DNA of 64,000 nucleotides from Cryptomeria japonica (lineage: Eukaryota > Streptophyta > Pinopsida > Cupressales > Cupressaceae), in contig NC_081411.1 of the NCBI RefSeq assembly GCF_030272615.1, positions 45,585,517-45,649,516 on the forward strand. The letters run 5' to 3'. How positions within the stretch are numbered: the first letter of the stretch is position 1; every line of letters starts with the position of its first letter. Below, piece by piece: positions 46,290-57,999 of the stretch. Under the pieces are notes generated by a model. The model was not told the origin of the DNA. It was given only the letters and a program-made list of their open reading frames with translations, and did no database searches. Made by a program: the position numbers and the translations under genes.

Positions 46290-48003
46290 TATTTATGTAG
46301 GAAAAGGCATATATATCTCAACTTGGGTTGGAGAAGTCAAATGTCCAAGAACTTCCAGTCAACTATCCAACTTCATAGTGTTGTTATTCATCATGTGAGT
46401 TATATTGGTGTATAGAACATCTACACCATGTTCATCAATTATGATGTTACTACGAGAAGGAAGTTTATTTAGTGGAGGACAGATGAGAACAACTAGCATA
46501 TTCTCATAAAATGAATTCCTTCCTAATAACACAATAGTAGATATAATTGTATTCCAACAGTATTTTCATATAGAAATTGTTCAACACAAACTAGTGGAAA
46601 TTGTGCTAATATAAAGCTTCACATAAAATAAGGAAATTGACTAGTATGAAATTGTATTGTTGCATATTCTAATCTGATCCATTTCTTTCCAACTATCACA
46701 AGCTCAAATTTGGGCATAGTTCAAATAGTAGATATTTTAGCAAATTGTACTAGATATTAAACCTTCTATAGTAAAGAGAAATGTTAATAAACTAAAATGC
46801 AAGTATAAATGTTACAACTAGAAAAATAAAAAATACACTTAATATTTTAATAGTCAATTTGTCCAATTTATTTTAAAATGAGTGAAATTTAACTATGTTT
46901 AAGTTAAAAAATACAAATAAAAATTAAAAAAACATGTCAAATGAAAACAAAATATAAGTCTAACCCTTTAGGTTATTATCCAAAGCTATTCCTTCACATT
47001 GACTCTCTATGAAATCTTAATTATTATATTGTTGAAAGATAAGTAATAATTTTTTTATTCTTAAAGAATCATAAATAGAACCCTTTGTGTTAATGCTCAC
47101 TTTTAGATTCTTTTCTTTAACTTCAATTTTAGATACACAAACAAATTTGTTGTAAATTATATTTTTTCTCGTTATTTTAGAAATAATGTTTTTCATATAA
47201 TTCAGTAATCTAATGTAATAACTTATGACCAATTATATATAAATTTGTTTAGTATTCTGGCTGGACTCTATTTATATAGTCAACTTTCACATCTCACTTA
47301 TTATAGTAAAATTGTTGTTATATATCTATTTCTACCCATCAATTTTAAATATATTTAATATAATCATTATTCAAATTATTAAAAAATATTTTTCATACCA
47401 TTTACACACATGGCCATGTCAATTAGCAACATTCCATTGATGATATTATTATGGTAATGAAGTTTATCAGGTGGTACATATCTTAGACAAAATGATGCAC
47501 GAAGAACGAGCAAAGACGTGCTAAACAGCAATATAATTTAGAATCGCTCACTACAGAGACAACCAGTACATTGAGTGCTTGAGCATTTATATACATCATA
47601 CGCAATTAAAAGATGTAAATATAATAGGAAACACATAAATTTCTCTGTTTATTTAGCATCATCGTGGAAAAGAGTATACACTGATCTATTGGAGCTAATA
47701 TATTCCTCATATTTCTGAACTTATTTAGATGGTTTATATGAAATGACATTATGACATTATGAAATGACATTATGAAATAAATCACTAAACAAGTCAAAAC
47801 TTAAAATATTTCATTTGAACATATGCCATTCCCCATCTACATAGAGAAACCTTAACTGCAACATAAGAACTGTATAGACAAAACACTATAATATGCATCC
47901 AAACATACACAATAGAGCAACAGACAAAATGGAAGTCTGTATACCCATTTATTGCTAATAATATAAAGCAACTAATAGTACGTGCGCTAAGGCTGCTTGT
48001 TTT
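46290..48003. other. Spacer of block C; 46760-47500 is absent from block B
   Basis: The outer parts match block B (39789-40770). The middle part (about 46760-47500) has no counterpart there, but its second half matches 29740-30060 next to copy A. So block B lost it. GAAATGACATTAT is repeated three times near 47740-47775. No gene is seen. Confidence 0.5.
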
Positions 48004-48249
48004 TCACTTTGCGGGTGGAGGAAATGGAATGAAGGGAAAAGGGTGCGGAGAAGACGGAGTGCGTGGGAAGGTGAAAAAAGGAGGACGAGAAGCAGACGGA
48101 GTGCGTGGGAGGGTGAAAAAAGGAGGACGAGAGGGAGGAGCCTGCAAAAGATGATGGTTTTTCTGTATATCTCTCGCAGACACACAGGCGCTGAACTCCA
48201 TCACCAACAAAACAATAGCCAACACTAAAAAAGCCCGGCTAGAAAATAT
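48004..48249 (-). pseudogene. Proline-rich secreted protein, copy C, start codon lost
   Basis: The frame matches copy B throughout and ends at TGA (48004-48006), but the initiator ATG is changed to ATA at 48247-48249. The rest is open: FLVLAIVLLVMEFSACVSA signal core, linker DIQKNHHLLQ, then two full 14-residue repeats (SRPPFFTLPRTPSA and SRPPFFTFPRTPSS) and the terminal PHPFPFIPFPPPAK, 81 codons in all. There is no upstream in-frame ATG close by; the next ATG lies inside the signal peptide. An otherwise intact frame suggests recent loss, or use of a non-ATG start. The TATA box is kept. Confidence 0.65.
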
Positions 48250-48331
48250 TTTAACTGCAACTAAAACAAATTACAGAATCGTCTAAACCAGACTGTTTTG
48301 CTTTGGAGAAAATGTATGACAGGTGGGTCTC

Positions 48332-48338
48332 ATATATA
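48332..48338 (-). promoter_or_regulatory. TATA box of proline-rich gene copy C
   Basis: TATATAT in GGTATTATATATGAGACCCACC, 83 bp before the former start codon, exactly as in copy B. Confidence 0.55.
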
Positions 48339-48389
48339 ATACCCTAAAAAGATACAATGAGTAAGTGTGATTGGAAGAGACGAAGTCGC

Positions 48390-49622
48390 TGTCTTTGACA
48401 TTGCTCGTCGATCATGTAAGAGGTTCAATTAGATGTGCTCAGAGCGGCCTTTAACACCGGATGACAGTTGTTATACGCCCCTAAATGTACGTAGTTTGGC
48501 GAAAGATATTAAGTTTCTTAATCGAAGTAATATGATTTTGACTTGCTACCTTTACTCCTTTCAGCTATATCTAAAATAGGATTTTGACTTGCAACCTATT
48601 TTCCTTTTGGCTATTTTTCTTCGTACCTTTTATTCTTCCAATTGTTTTGTATAATATAAAAAAAAAATGATTTTGACTTGTTTTCACGTCAAGAGTTGTA
48701 AGTGAAGTATTTATATTTGGTCTTCACAAAAATGATTCGACTGCCTAGTCTTTGCACAGATACATAAAGCACCTAAAGTTTTGGTTTTCATTTTAATTTT
48801 CTTACTTTGTAATAAATATTATTTGTTTAATTTTATCAAGATAAAAATAGTATAATATTTAGGTAAAAGGAGTGGTAGAGAGGCACATTTATATAGTTTA
48901 ATTCCACAATGTCTAAACAAAAAATTAAGTTTAATCAAAGTGTGAGAAGTTATTATAATTCGAAAAGAAGGTGATATTCATCATATAGTTTTCCCCAAAC
49001 ATTACCATTGTTGACATAATCATTTGACGCCAAGCTAGCCAGTGGACCTTCTTTTTCAAGAGGGATGTCCATGAGCTACCAAGTGGAGAATTGCGAGATA
49101 GCCGGACCTAGTCAAGGGAACTTGTCTAATTCAACCAACAAAAATATCTTCTTTCCCACAAAAAGAGGAAGACGAATCAACTCTCAAACACTGCTCATTT
49201 GGATTGTACCTTGAAGACTAGCTAAATCTACTCTTATGCTCACATTAATGAGAGGATCGTTATAAAAGAATCTAGCAATAGTATAGGGTGTATTCCCCCA
49301 ATGATATGAAAGCTCCTAGATGAGAAACCTGAAATGCAAATTTGCAATAGTCCATTTGAATCCACATAAGAACATTAGAATAGATCATAGCTTTATAGTA
49401 AAGATACAAAATTGTGTCACACTTTTTGCCTTGATATCAAATGCACCAAGCAAAGTAGGCTAATTTAGGTACCATAATTGCATTCTAAATATACTAGAAT
49501 TTATGATTCTAAGTCCCAACAGAAGAATAAAATCATCATTATAGATCAAGATTTACAATAGAAAGATAAGGGAAAGCCACTAATAAAAGTTAAGAGGTAT
49601 TTAATTATGGAAAAGTATGTTT
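48390..49622. repeat. Upstream flank of the proline-rich gene, block C copy
   Basis: Collinear with 41360-42480 at moderate divergence. Shared markers are GATGTGCTCAGAGCGGC, TTTGACTTGCTACCT and TAGATCATAGCTTTATAGTAAAG. No coding signal. Confidence 0.65.
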
Positions 49623-50039
49623 ATGCACCTATTGCACCTTTACAACTCACTCCCAATTTTCTCAATTGAGAGAATGGGGATGCCCTTTTCCTCTTTTGAC
49701 CTTGCTGTTTTTTCTCATTTTATTTTATTTAATTCTTTCTTTCCTTTTTTCTCTACCCTCTTTCTTGTTTCTTCTGACCCATTTCAAGCATTCTAGGATT
49801 CATGTTAGTTGTTGTGTGTTCCCTTCTAAGAGCCCTCATTTAGAGATCAAGCATGGGGGTATCAATGGACTCTCATTTAGGGATCAAGAATTGGGGGTAT
49901 CATGTGCATGTACCTCTATGTGCATGCAATACCCTTTTTGCCCAATAGGGGCTAGGCCTGTTACCTACCACTTGAGGTGTATTTAATGCACTCAAGTTCT
50001 ATAAAGATGTTTAGTTTGAAAGCGGGACAAAAACCCCTA

Positions 50040-51230
50040 GCTCATTTCAGAGATACTCAAAGGTATCTTTTTCTAGTACCTTGGGAAAGATGTATGCAAA
50101 CTGATCCTTTGTAGGCACATGACCTAATTTGACTTCTTTCTCTCCAATCTTCTCTCTTAAGAAATGATACCAAATAGATATATGTTCATTCCCTAAGTGC
50201 ATTACTCAAGAAGCCCTAATTTATCTCAAAGATACTCAAATGTATCCTTTGCTAGTGCCTTGGGAAAGATGTTTGTAATCTAATCCTTTGTACGAACATA
50301 TTCTAATATGGCTTCTTTCTCTCCAACCTTCTCTCTTAAGAAATGATGCCAAATACATATGTGTTTACTCCTTGGGTGCATTAGTGGATTCTCTAAAATA
50401 TTAATTATGCATTATTGTCACCCATAATAGGAATTACTGCATCATACGTCACCTTGTTATCTCTAAGAGTTTTCTTTATCCACGTGACTTTAATGCAATA
50501 AGATGTTGCAATATGTTTTTCCTCTATAGTAGATAATGATACTGAATCCTAGTTTTTTCTAAACCAAACACAAATCTATCTTCCAAAAAAAGTGCACCAC
50601 CACTTGTACTTCTCCTATCACAAGCACATCATACTGAATTAGTATTTGTGTATGGTTTGAAAATAAAATCATGATTCTTCTTGTAGTACAAACCAAAATC
50701 AATAGTCCCTCTCAAATATCTAAATATCATTTTCATTGCTTGATCATGTGATTTCTTTCTATTAGCTTCATATATAGAAACTAAATAGACAACATGAATA
50801 ATATCCAGTCTTGAAGCAATCAAATATAATAATCCTCCAACCATAAACTTGTACTATTTTTGACCAACTTCTAAAGATCCATCATCCTTACTTAGCTTGC
50901 AACTAGTAGTCATAGGGGTCCCAATTGGTTTACAATTCTAAATACCAAATTTCCTTAGCATTTCCTTGATGCTTGGTTGAAGAAATGAAAATACCATCTT
51001 CTGAATGAGTCACTTGAAGACTAAGGAAAAATGATCATTCACCAATCATTGACATCTCAAATTCTTTATTCATTTCTTCTGCAAATCTCTTACAAACACT
51101 ATCATCTCCTCCAAAAATGATATCATTAACATACACAACAACTATTAATAGTTCATCGCCCTTTACTTAAAAGTAAAGATTACTAGCTATTGTACCTCTC
51201 TTAAGATTGTATCTAGGGGTAAAATAAGTG
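50040..51230 (-). pseudogene. Copia RT end and RNase H remnant, block C
   Basis: Read on the minus strand and across frames: VVVYVNDIIFGGDDSVCKRF, EFEMSMIG, LQVTHSEDGIF, PIGTPMTTSCKLSKDDGS, the clean ORF 50629-50844 (MVGGLLYLIASRLDIIHVVY, KMIFRYLRGTIDFGLYYKKN), and finally HVPTKDQFAYIFPKVLEKDT. This covers the last quarter of copia pol. The YVDD box reads YVND. Parts near 50040-50160 and 50210-50350 are tandem copies of the RNase H end. There are many breaks. Confidence 0.75.
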
Positions 51231-52380
51231 TAACTTGCATAATTAGATATCAAAGAGTGAATCACGACTCTAATCTAATTAATATTACTCCTAAATTATA
51301 ATGGAATGATGCAAAATCAATTGAAATGAAAGAAAGGTCTATCTAAAACTCCCTCAATTGACATAGAAAGGCTTCCATTGCTCTTCTCCAGTATTGTTTA
51401 TGTAGGTGGCTCTCAAGTATTGCACGGATTTCCTGCATAAGATGGACAAAATTTTTGAAGACTATGATTCTAGCTTGAATTGAGAAAATGAGGTTGAATT
51501 TAGAGATTTTCAAGACAAAGGGGGTGAGAAATAGAACTCAAGTGTTGATTGATAGATAACTTATTTAGATTGATCAGTTAGTATATTTGATTGATTTTTT
51601 AACTCAATAGATTGGAGAGTGAACTAAATAGATTGGCTAGTGAACTCAATTGATTGATTAGTACACTAGATTGACTAGCTAGTTGACTTGATTGATTAGG
51701 GAGATGACTAACTAGATGGATTAGTTAGAAAAAGGTGATTGAGAGTTAAAAAGGATGATTGATGAGTTAACTGAGTTGATTGATTAGATAACTGAGTTGA
51801 TTGATTAGATAACTGATTTGATCAAGTAGTTTTGATTTTAGCATGTGTTGTAAGATTTTAAAATTGAATTTGATTCTTATTTACAATTTGAATTTGAATT
51901 TGGAATTTTGATTGCTGAAATGCACATGAAATTAATTGAAATTTAGATTTGGTGAAATGTGAATTTGGAGGAAATTAAATTAATTGGAATTAGAATTTGG
52001 GAGAAATGAAATGAAATTAGATGAAATTAATAGGAATTATAATTTGGGGAATTGGAGGAATTTAATTAATTAATTTAAATAATTTAAATAAAATTATTTA
52101 AATAGAGGAAATTGAATTAATTAAATAATAAAGATTATTTAACTAAGGAAAAGGTCGCAATTAATTAAATAATTGATATTTAATTAATAATTGAGATAGG
52201 GTTAAATTAGTTAGAATGATGCAGAAGTTGAAATTGGACAATTAATAATGATTTAAATTAATTACACGAATAGGTTAGTTTAATTAAATAATTAAATAAT
52301 TACTTAATTAAATAGATGAATAATTAGTGTAAGATCGATTAGACGTTTTTAGGTGTCTACATTTTCCCCTCTTTGACACA
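51231..52380. other. No gene; AT-rich low-complexity sequence
   Basis: From 51900 to 52340 the sequence is made of GAAATTAATTGGAATT and TTAAATAATTAAATAATT variants. No protein motif is seen. Confidence 0.45.
51560..51835. repeat. Degenerate short repeat TTGATTGATTAG
   Basis: Variants of GATTGATTAGATAACTGAGTT and TTGATTGATTAG recur at short intervals, including two adjacent exact copies near 51775-51815. Confidence 0.6.
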
Positions 52381-52385
52381 ATGTC

Positions 52386-52401
52386 GAAACAACGTTGTTT
52401 C
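52386..52401. promoter_or_regulatory. 16-bp perfect palindrome upstream of a TATA-like box
   Basis: GAAACAACGTTGTTTC is its own reverse complement. A TATA-like TATAAAT lies 43 bp downstream (52444-52450). The pair sits about 0.9 kb before the plant-mobile-domain exon. A binding site for a dimeric factor is possible; it could also be part of an old LTR. Confidence 0.35.
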
Positions 52402-52443
52402 AAGGAAAACAAAAAATTTTGCCCCAGTATGCCCTGGTGACAC

Positions 52444-52450
52444 TATAAAT
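52444..52450 (+). promoter_or_regulatory. TATA-like box upstream of the mobile-domain pseudogene
   Basis: TATAAAT in GACACTATAAATATGCCCCC, plus strand. It may drive the mobile-domain gene through a 5' exon and an intron ending at 53299, or it may be the promoter of a decayed LTR. Confidence 0.35.
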
Positions 52451-52926
52451 ATGCCCCCTTGAGAAAAGTGGTTGAAAAACTAAGGAATGAAGACCATTTT
52501 TTTGGAAATGTGCTAGAAAGTGATAATGTGCAGTTTGGTAAGGTTTTGATCTCATTTTGTATGTCTACAATTGCGTTGAAGTTGGAGGGGTCCACGACCG
52601 TTAGGGCAGCAAAAAAACCCTAATTGTGAGCTATAAATTAAAAATTGGTATTGATTTAACCTCATTTGCACTGACTTACTTTCTAAGAATTTCTTAGAGA
52701 TTATAGTGCTTTCAGCGTCCTTGGAGTGAAATGGTGGGTCACAAAGCGAGGCTGCATTTTTCTGAGTGAGTGCGGTCATATGAAAGACCTCATGACATTG
52801 GTGGCATGTTGAGTTGTCAACATTTATGCCCTTTTTCATCTATTTTTTCTAATTTTTGCATCGATATTTGATAGGTCAACTTTCATGCATTTCGCAATTG
52901 ATTGTCGATTCTTTCGTATTTCCTTT

Positions 52927-53226
52927 TTATGCTTCGCAATTGATTTTTAATTGTGCATTTGAAGTTCCTGATTTGCACTTGTTTAAATCAATTCACATTT
53001 CAAAGTTTTGATTCACAATTGTTTAATTCATTTTGCATTTGAAAGTTTTGATTTTCAATTGCTTAAATCATTTCGCATTTGAAAGTTTTGATTCGCAATT
53101 GTTTAAATCAGTTTGCATTTCAAAGTTTTGATTCACACTTGTTTAAATCAATTCGCATTTGAAAATTTTGATTCGCAATTGTCTAAATCATTTTGCATTT
53201 GAAAGTTTTGATTCACAATTGATGAT
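52927..53226. repeat. 40-bp tandem repeat, about seven copies
   Basis: The unit TTTGATTCGCAATTGTTTAA followed by ATCATTTTGCATTTGAAAGT repeats with small changes up to the TTGATGATGATAGG segment. The copies are most regular from 53005 to 53226. It lies in the putative intron just before the mobile-domain exon. Confidence 0.85.
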
Positions 53227-53299
53227 GATAGGCATTTATTTATGCATCCTGATAATGCAAAGATGTAACTAATTCATTTTTTTTGTTTTCCAAATGCAG

Positions 53300-55235
53300 G
53301 AGCATTGTCTAGTATTTCTTGCTAAACAAACAAGGCCAGATGGTCTTCATCGACGTCATGAGTTGGACGCAGAGGATACTGGTTTGTTGTGATAGGTTGG
53401 ATTGTATCACATAACACATTTGCCTGAGGTTACGACTAACAAGGCCATGATTACTGCTTTGATTGAGTGGTGGCATTCAGAGACATGTTCTTTTCATCTA
53501 CCAATAGCTGAGGCATCTATCACACTTGAGGATGTGTGGCGTATCTTACACATTCCAATATTTGGTACACAAGTTACTGTTGATCTTCATGATGGTCTAT
53601 CTACTTTGTGTGCACTGTTTGAGTGTTCGAAGGAGGCTATCCATATTCGTGGTAGTTATGAGATTCATTGGGATGATTTTGATTATGATAATCTCACCAT
53701 TGTTCTTGCTTGTACTGTTGTTGGATTATTGATCCCTGATAAACTTACCCATGGTTTCCCTGTTAGATGGGGATGAGTCATGAATGATATAATTATTGAT
53801 AGACATGTGTTTGATTGGGGTCCCTATCTTCTTGCCACTTTATATCATCAAATGCATGGGATTGTTTGCTTGCAGCAAAAATCAGCTGGATGTGGCATTA
53901 CTTTGCTCCAGATGTGGGCTTGGGACCACATAGCTATATTTCATCATGTGTTACATGTTGATTTAGAGCCAGAGAAACCATATGCTTATAGGTACACCGG
54001 TGGTGTGAGACATAGGGCATCGAGTAATATCTTGTATTGGCGTCATCATATTGATATCTTACAGTATTTCTCATGGAGACCTTATCTCACTTGCCATGGT
54101 TGGGCTGATGATGGCCAACATATTCCTTCTTGTCGACAACAGAGATATCTTATTGGTCAGGACATGGGTGTTCATAGGTTTACTGATATGCATCTTCCTG
54201 GCCATGTACTCTGATAGTTCGGGGAGATGCATGGTATTCTGGATGTGACAACTTATTTTGCTCATACTACTTGAGAGGTTGGTGATTGGGGTGCTTGCGT
54301 GCAACCTCACATTGCTATTGCTGAGTTTGATGCTCTTGCTCCTATTCAGTGGGGATGGTAGGTTGGTGTAGCCGATCCGGGGACTGCAACACAATATAGT
54401 GTATGGTGGATATAGCACAGGCCCATACCTTTGACAGATCGAACAATTTTGATTGCTACTCAGCAGATTAGACATGGCAAAGGTCCCAAGGGGAAAGGGA
54501 GAGGTGGGGGGAGAGATGGGGGGAGAGATGGAGGAGGGAGAGATGGAGGAGGGAGAGTGGGTAGAGAGTGGAGAGGAGGATGTCGATATTAGTGGAGAGA
54601 CAACATCTATGAGCAATTCTGATAGGAGTGATAGTGAGGGAAATGAGTTAGCATCAGGCTCATCGAGCAACGATGATGATGAAGGTGGGGAAAGTGGACA
54701 TGATGTTGACATGCCCCACTCTATGAATTCAGGAGGTGCAAAGAGAGGAGATGAGGAGGAATTGAGAGATCGGGTTAAGAGTTTAGAGGACTTGGTCACT
54801 ATTTTTCAGTAGTGGCGAATGGAGGATAGATATCAATATCAGTGGGCAATGGAGGAGTTGACTACAGAGAGGGATCAGATAGCCACTGAGAGAGATTGAC
54901 TATAGAGGGAGAGGCATGAGGTAGTTAGGAGAACTCAAATCACCATGGATGCATATGATCAGTTATTTGGGCCAGTGAGGAGGCATAGAGCCAGGCAGAT
55001 AGATATTTTATTGCTATAAAGGAGTCTATTTACTATAGGCATTCTTACGAGAGAGCCATTTCTAAGGGTTAGAGGGAGCCTAGCTTTAGTGCTTTCATTG
55101 GGAGGAGATCAATTTGGTCTACCTCTCGACAGACTAGAAGTGGAGTAGTGATGGCTCCACTTAGGATGTCGTCAGGATATACTGGAGTTAGGTGAGATGC
55201 ACCTACTGATAGACGCAACATAGGTTGAGAGTTTT
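53300..55235 (+). pseudogene. Plant-mobile-domain (MAIN-like / PP7-long-like) protein, decayed
   Basis: The exon starts after a good acceptor (TTTCCAAATGCAG) at 53299. It reads RPDGLHRRHELDAEDTGLL, two stops, VGLYHITHLPEV, ALIEWWHSETCSFHLPIAEA, SITLEDVWRILHIPIFGTQV (53402-53776), a stop, then the ORF 53780-54214 with FDWGPYLLATLYHQMHGIVC, LLQMWAWDHIAIFHHVLHVD and YLIGQDMGVHRFTDMHLPGH. This is the aminotransferase-like plant mobile domain, common in transposons and in a few silencing-related host genes. Further stops follow. The ORF 54453-54812 adds a Gly/Glu-rich acidic segment and the start of a coiled coil (EEELRDRVKSLEDLV). At least six in-frame stops make it a pseudogene. Confidence 0.75.
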
Positions 55236-57660
55236 GTTATTGATGTTGTATCATAGATACGATGGTTTTTGACACATTTTTATTAGATATATGATATGTA
55301 TTCTTGATGAGCTATTTGATGATGAACTTCATGGTTTGATGTTTCTTTGATGTTTTTATCATTATGCTTACTTGGTAATGCAGTGATGTTTCTTTATTTT
55401 GTGATATATGAATGTATATATGAATATTGATGAAATGCTTGTGATAATGCAATGGACTAATGCAACGCTATGTGAAATGATTTATATGAAAATGCAATTT
55501 GAATTTTTTTGTTGTGTCAAAATAGGTGTTCAAAATCATGAATTTGGAAGAATTGTTAGTTGTTAGATGGAGAATAGATTAGAAGGAATGATATGAAATG
55601 ATCAATCAATCAAATCAACCTTTATTTATTCCAAAAGTACATATGATAGAAATGATTTGATAGAATTTTGATGAGAAAGTCTAAATTGTTTTATTCGTAG
55701 TGCAATACATTATCATCATTGAGCCCTATTATTTAACAATGGAGCTTATTAGACTAGGATATGAGGAACCAAGATGTATAGATATCTCATTGCAAAGAAA
55801 AAAACATGTAGCAGACAAGGAATGAATCCTCTATTCTGGGAATTACGCTAGGGGTCGAGGTATGTGTGGCATCCATAGGTTTAATGCTCCTATCATAGAC
55901 ACCCACTAGAGAAATTACCCCAAAACTTGATTGGTTCAAACCACAAACAACAAACAAATAAAAAGAATCATGCCCATCAGGACTCCTCTAATCACTTTTT
56001 TGGCATCCTTGAGTAGCTAAAAGAAATGGTCTTCACGAATTTGATAAAAAGAGTCAACCAAAATAGACAAAACTCTGCAGTTGGACAAACTGTGTCTTTG
56101 CTTTGATATGTTTGATGTGATTTTGCTAATGTCTGGTTTCACAAGTTTTGGACCCCGTTTAAGACTGACCTGTTTGGTTTCAAGTGTATCGGTTCTGTTT
56201 AAGACAAGATGTTGATTACATTTATAGTTTGATAGTGATTTGATAGATTAGGTAGATGATCAACTTGATTGCAAACATTTTGACGAGATGGTTATATTCT
56301 TTATTTAACTTTGGGTGAAGTGTTTGTTGGATAGATGCTAGGGTTTTGGATTTTTGTGAGACAATTTATTGCAAGTTTTTTAATTGATATTTGAATGTTT
56401 TTTGTTTTTTGTGGATTGACATTTGAATGTTTAGGATTTTTTTCAGGACTTTTTATGATTTGTAGATTTATTTATTTTTCAGGACTTTTATGATTGTTTT
56501 TTATTTTTTCATGACTTTATCGGAATGTTTTTGATTTTTTCATGTTATGCCCCCAGGTATGCAACCCTATATGATGATATGAAACATGTATGTGGAGACA
56601 ATAAATTTGGACATGTGCTATGCTAATATAGTATGCAAGGTGAAGATGCAGTTTCAATTCGAACAAGGATGATTATGTGTTTCCTTCATTTGGACATGTA
56701 CTAATTGAATTGAAGGTGTGAAAAGTTTCAGAGATAGGAGTTCAATCCATTCTCAGAAAATCTTAGACCATCTAGCCTAACACACTATGTAACCAAGATT
56801 TATGAATGGAGGTGTGGAAAAATTCTAGATCAATTCTTGAATCTTTGATCTTCTTTTGCCCATGTGTGTGCAATTGGATTCATTATGACTCTTATAACCA
56901 TCAAAGACCCTTGGAATCCTATGTGGCTAGCTACGTGAGTTATCCTAACTTCAAAAAAATCCTGGATAGAGCCTCGCTGCAAGCAAGCTTTTAGGGCTCC
57001 GGCGAGGTTATGCACTATAATCTCTTAAATATTGCTCCATTGCCAGTAGGCGTCCATAGACCTAATGGAGTTACCTGCATGTTCCCATAGTCAAGCTTTA
57101 TTGCACATTTTCCCATGATATTTTGATATTGATTTTGGCATAGATTTTTTTTTCTTTTCTCTTTTTTCTTTGACTTGTAAGTAATGAAAAGTACATAGGT
57201 ATGACAATTACAGTAGCACTGGAGTAGAATTTGGATTTTTCACTAGCCACATGACCAGCTAGGTGTCTATAATGACTTAGAGCTATTGATTAATGTGTGA
57301 CATATAGCAATTGATAGATTTTGGGTAAGCAAGGTTGAATAGAAAAACCTCTACTCAATCATAGATAAAACTCAATGACAAGGTTACATTAGGGATGAAT
57401 GAATAAAGCCCACCTAAAAAATTCATGAACAAGTATCTAGGAAATGAGACAAACTTCATTCCTTTCAGTGTAGATAGGTCAATAATTCATACAATCATCC
57501 TTTGTTTATGGATGTAATTTAATGAGAAAGAAATAATGGTATGTAACTATATGTTGTGCAATGGTGATATGCAAGCGACTATGATGCACTCTAAAACAAA
57601 GATATACAATGCAATGCAATAAAGAAATATGCAAATGAAGTATTAAAATTTGAAATGATT
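55236..57660. other. No gene; probably 3' part of the third gypsy element
   Basis: Non-coding. The motif GTTTGGTTTCAAG... with CCCGTTTAAGAC near 56135-56205 matches the tandem repeats at 27460-27800, and TTTTTCAGGACTTTTATGATT repeats near 56440-56510. These lie on the 3' side of two different gypsy remnants, so the stretch may be an untranslated region or LTR. I could not define LTR ends. Confidence 0.4.
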
Positions 57661-57666
57661 CCACCC

Positions 57667-57996
57667 TCAGATGTAATATCTTTTTAGGTGCATGTTGTCT
57701 AACAAGGCTATGTGAGGGTGTACTTTCCTAAGCTTCTTCTTATATGGTTTTACTCCTAGAAGCAATGACAAATGATTTAATACCAATTCAGGATATAATC
57801 CATCTATATCTGCATAAGACCATGCAAAATTGATTGGTCTTTGTTTACAGAATTGGATAAATTTCTCTTTTTCTATTGGATTTAGGGACTTTGCTAGGTG
57901 AATGTTACAAAATTTCTCAACATCACCGATGTTGACTTCCTCAGTTTCTTCTGCCAATAATATTGATTGTTCTTTATCAATAGGAAGATCATCCAT
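57667..57996 (-). pseudogene. Start of the gypsy RT region, truncated
   Basis: The ORF reads IEKEKFIQFCKQRPINFAWS, YADIDGLYPELVLNHLSLLL and KPYKKKLRKVHPHIALL. This is the segment just before the RT fingers (FAWSYxDMPGIDPxxVxHxL...KPVKQKLRKMHP). It ends at LKRYYI where the enzyme core should begin. No RT motif (YxDD, FDYRxLN) is found in the following 2 kb, so the deletion removed RT, RNase H and integrase. Confidence 0.7.
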
Positions 57997-57999
57997 TAT

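Noticed and set aside
51540-53226. CRISPR-like regular repeat arrays
   Set aside because: The repeats at 51560-51835 and 52927-53226 are head-to-tail without unique spacers, and the setting is a plant nuclear genome.
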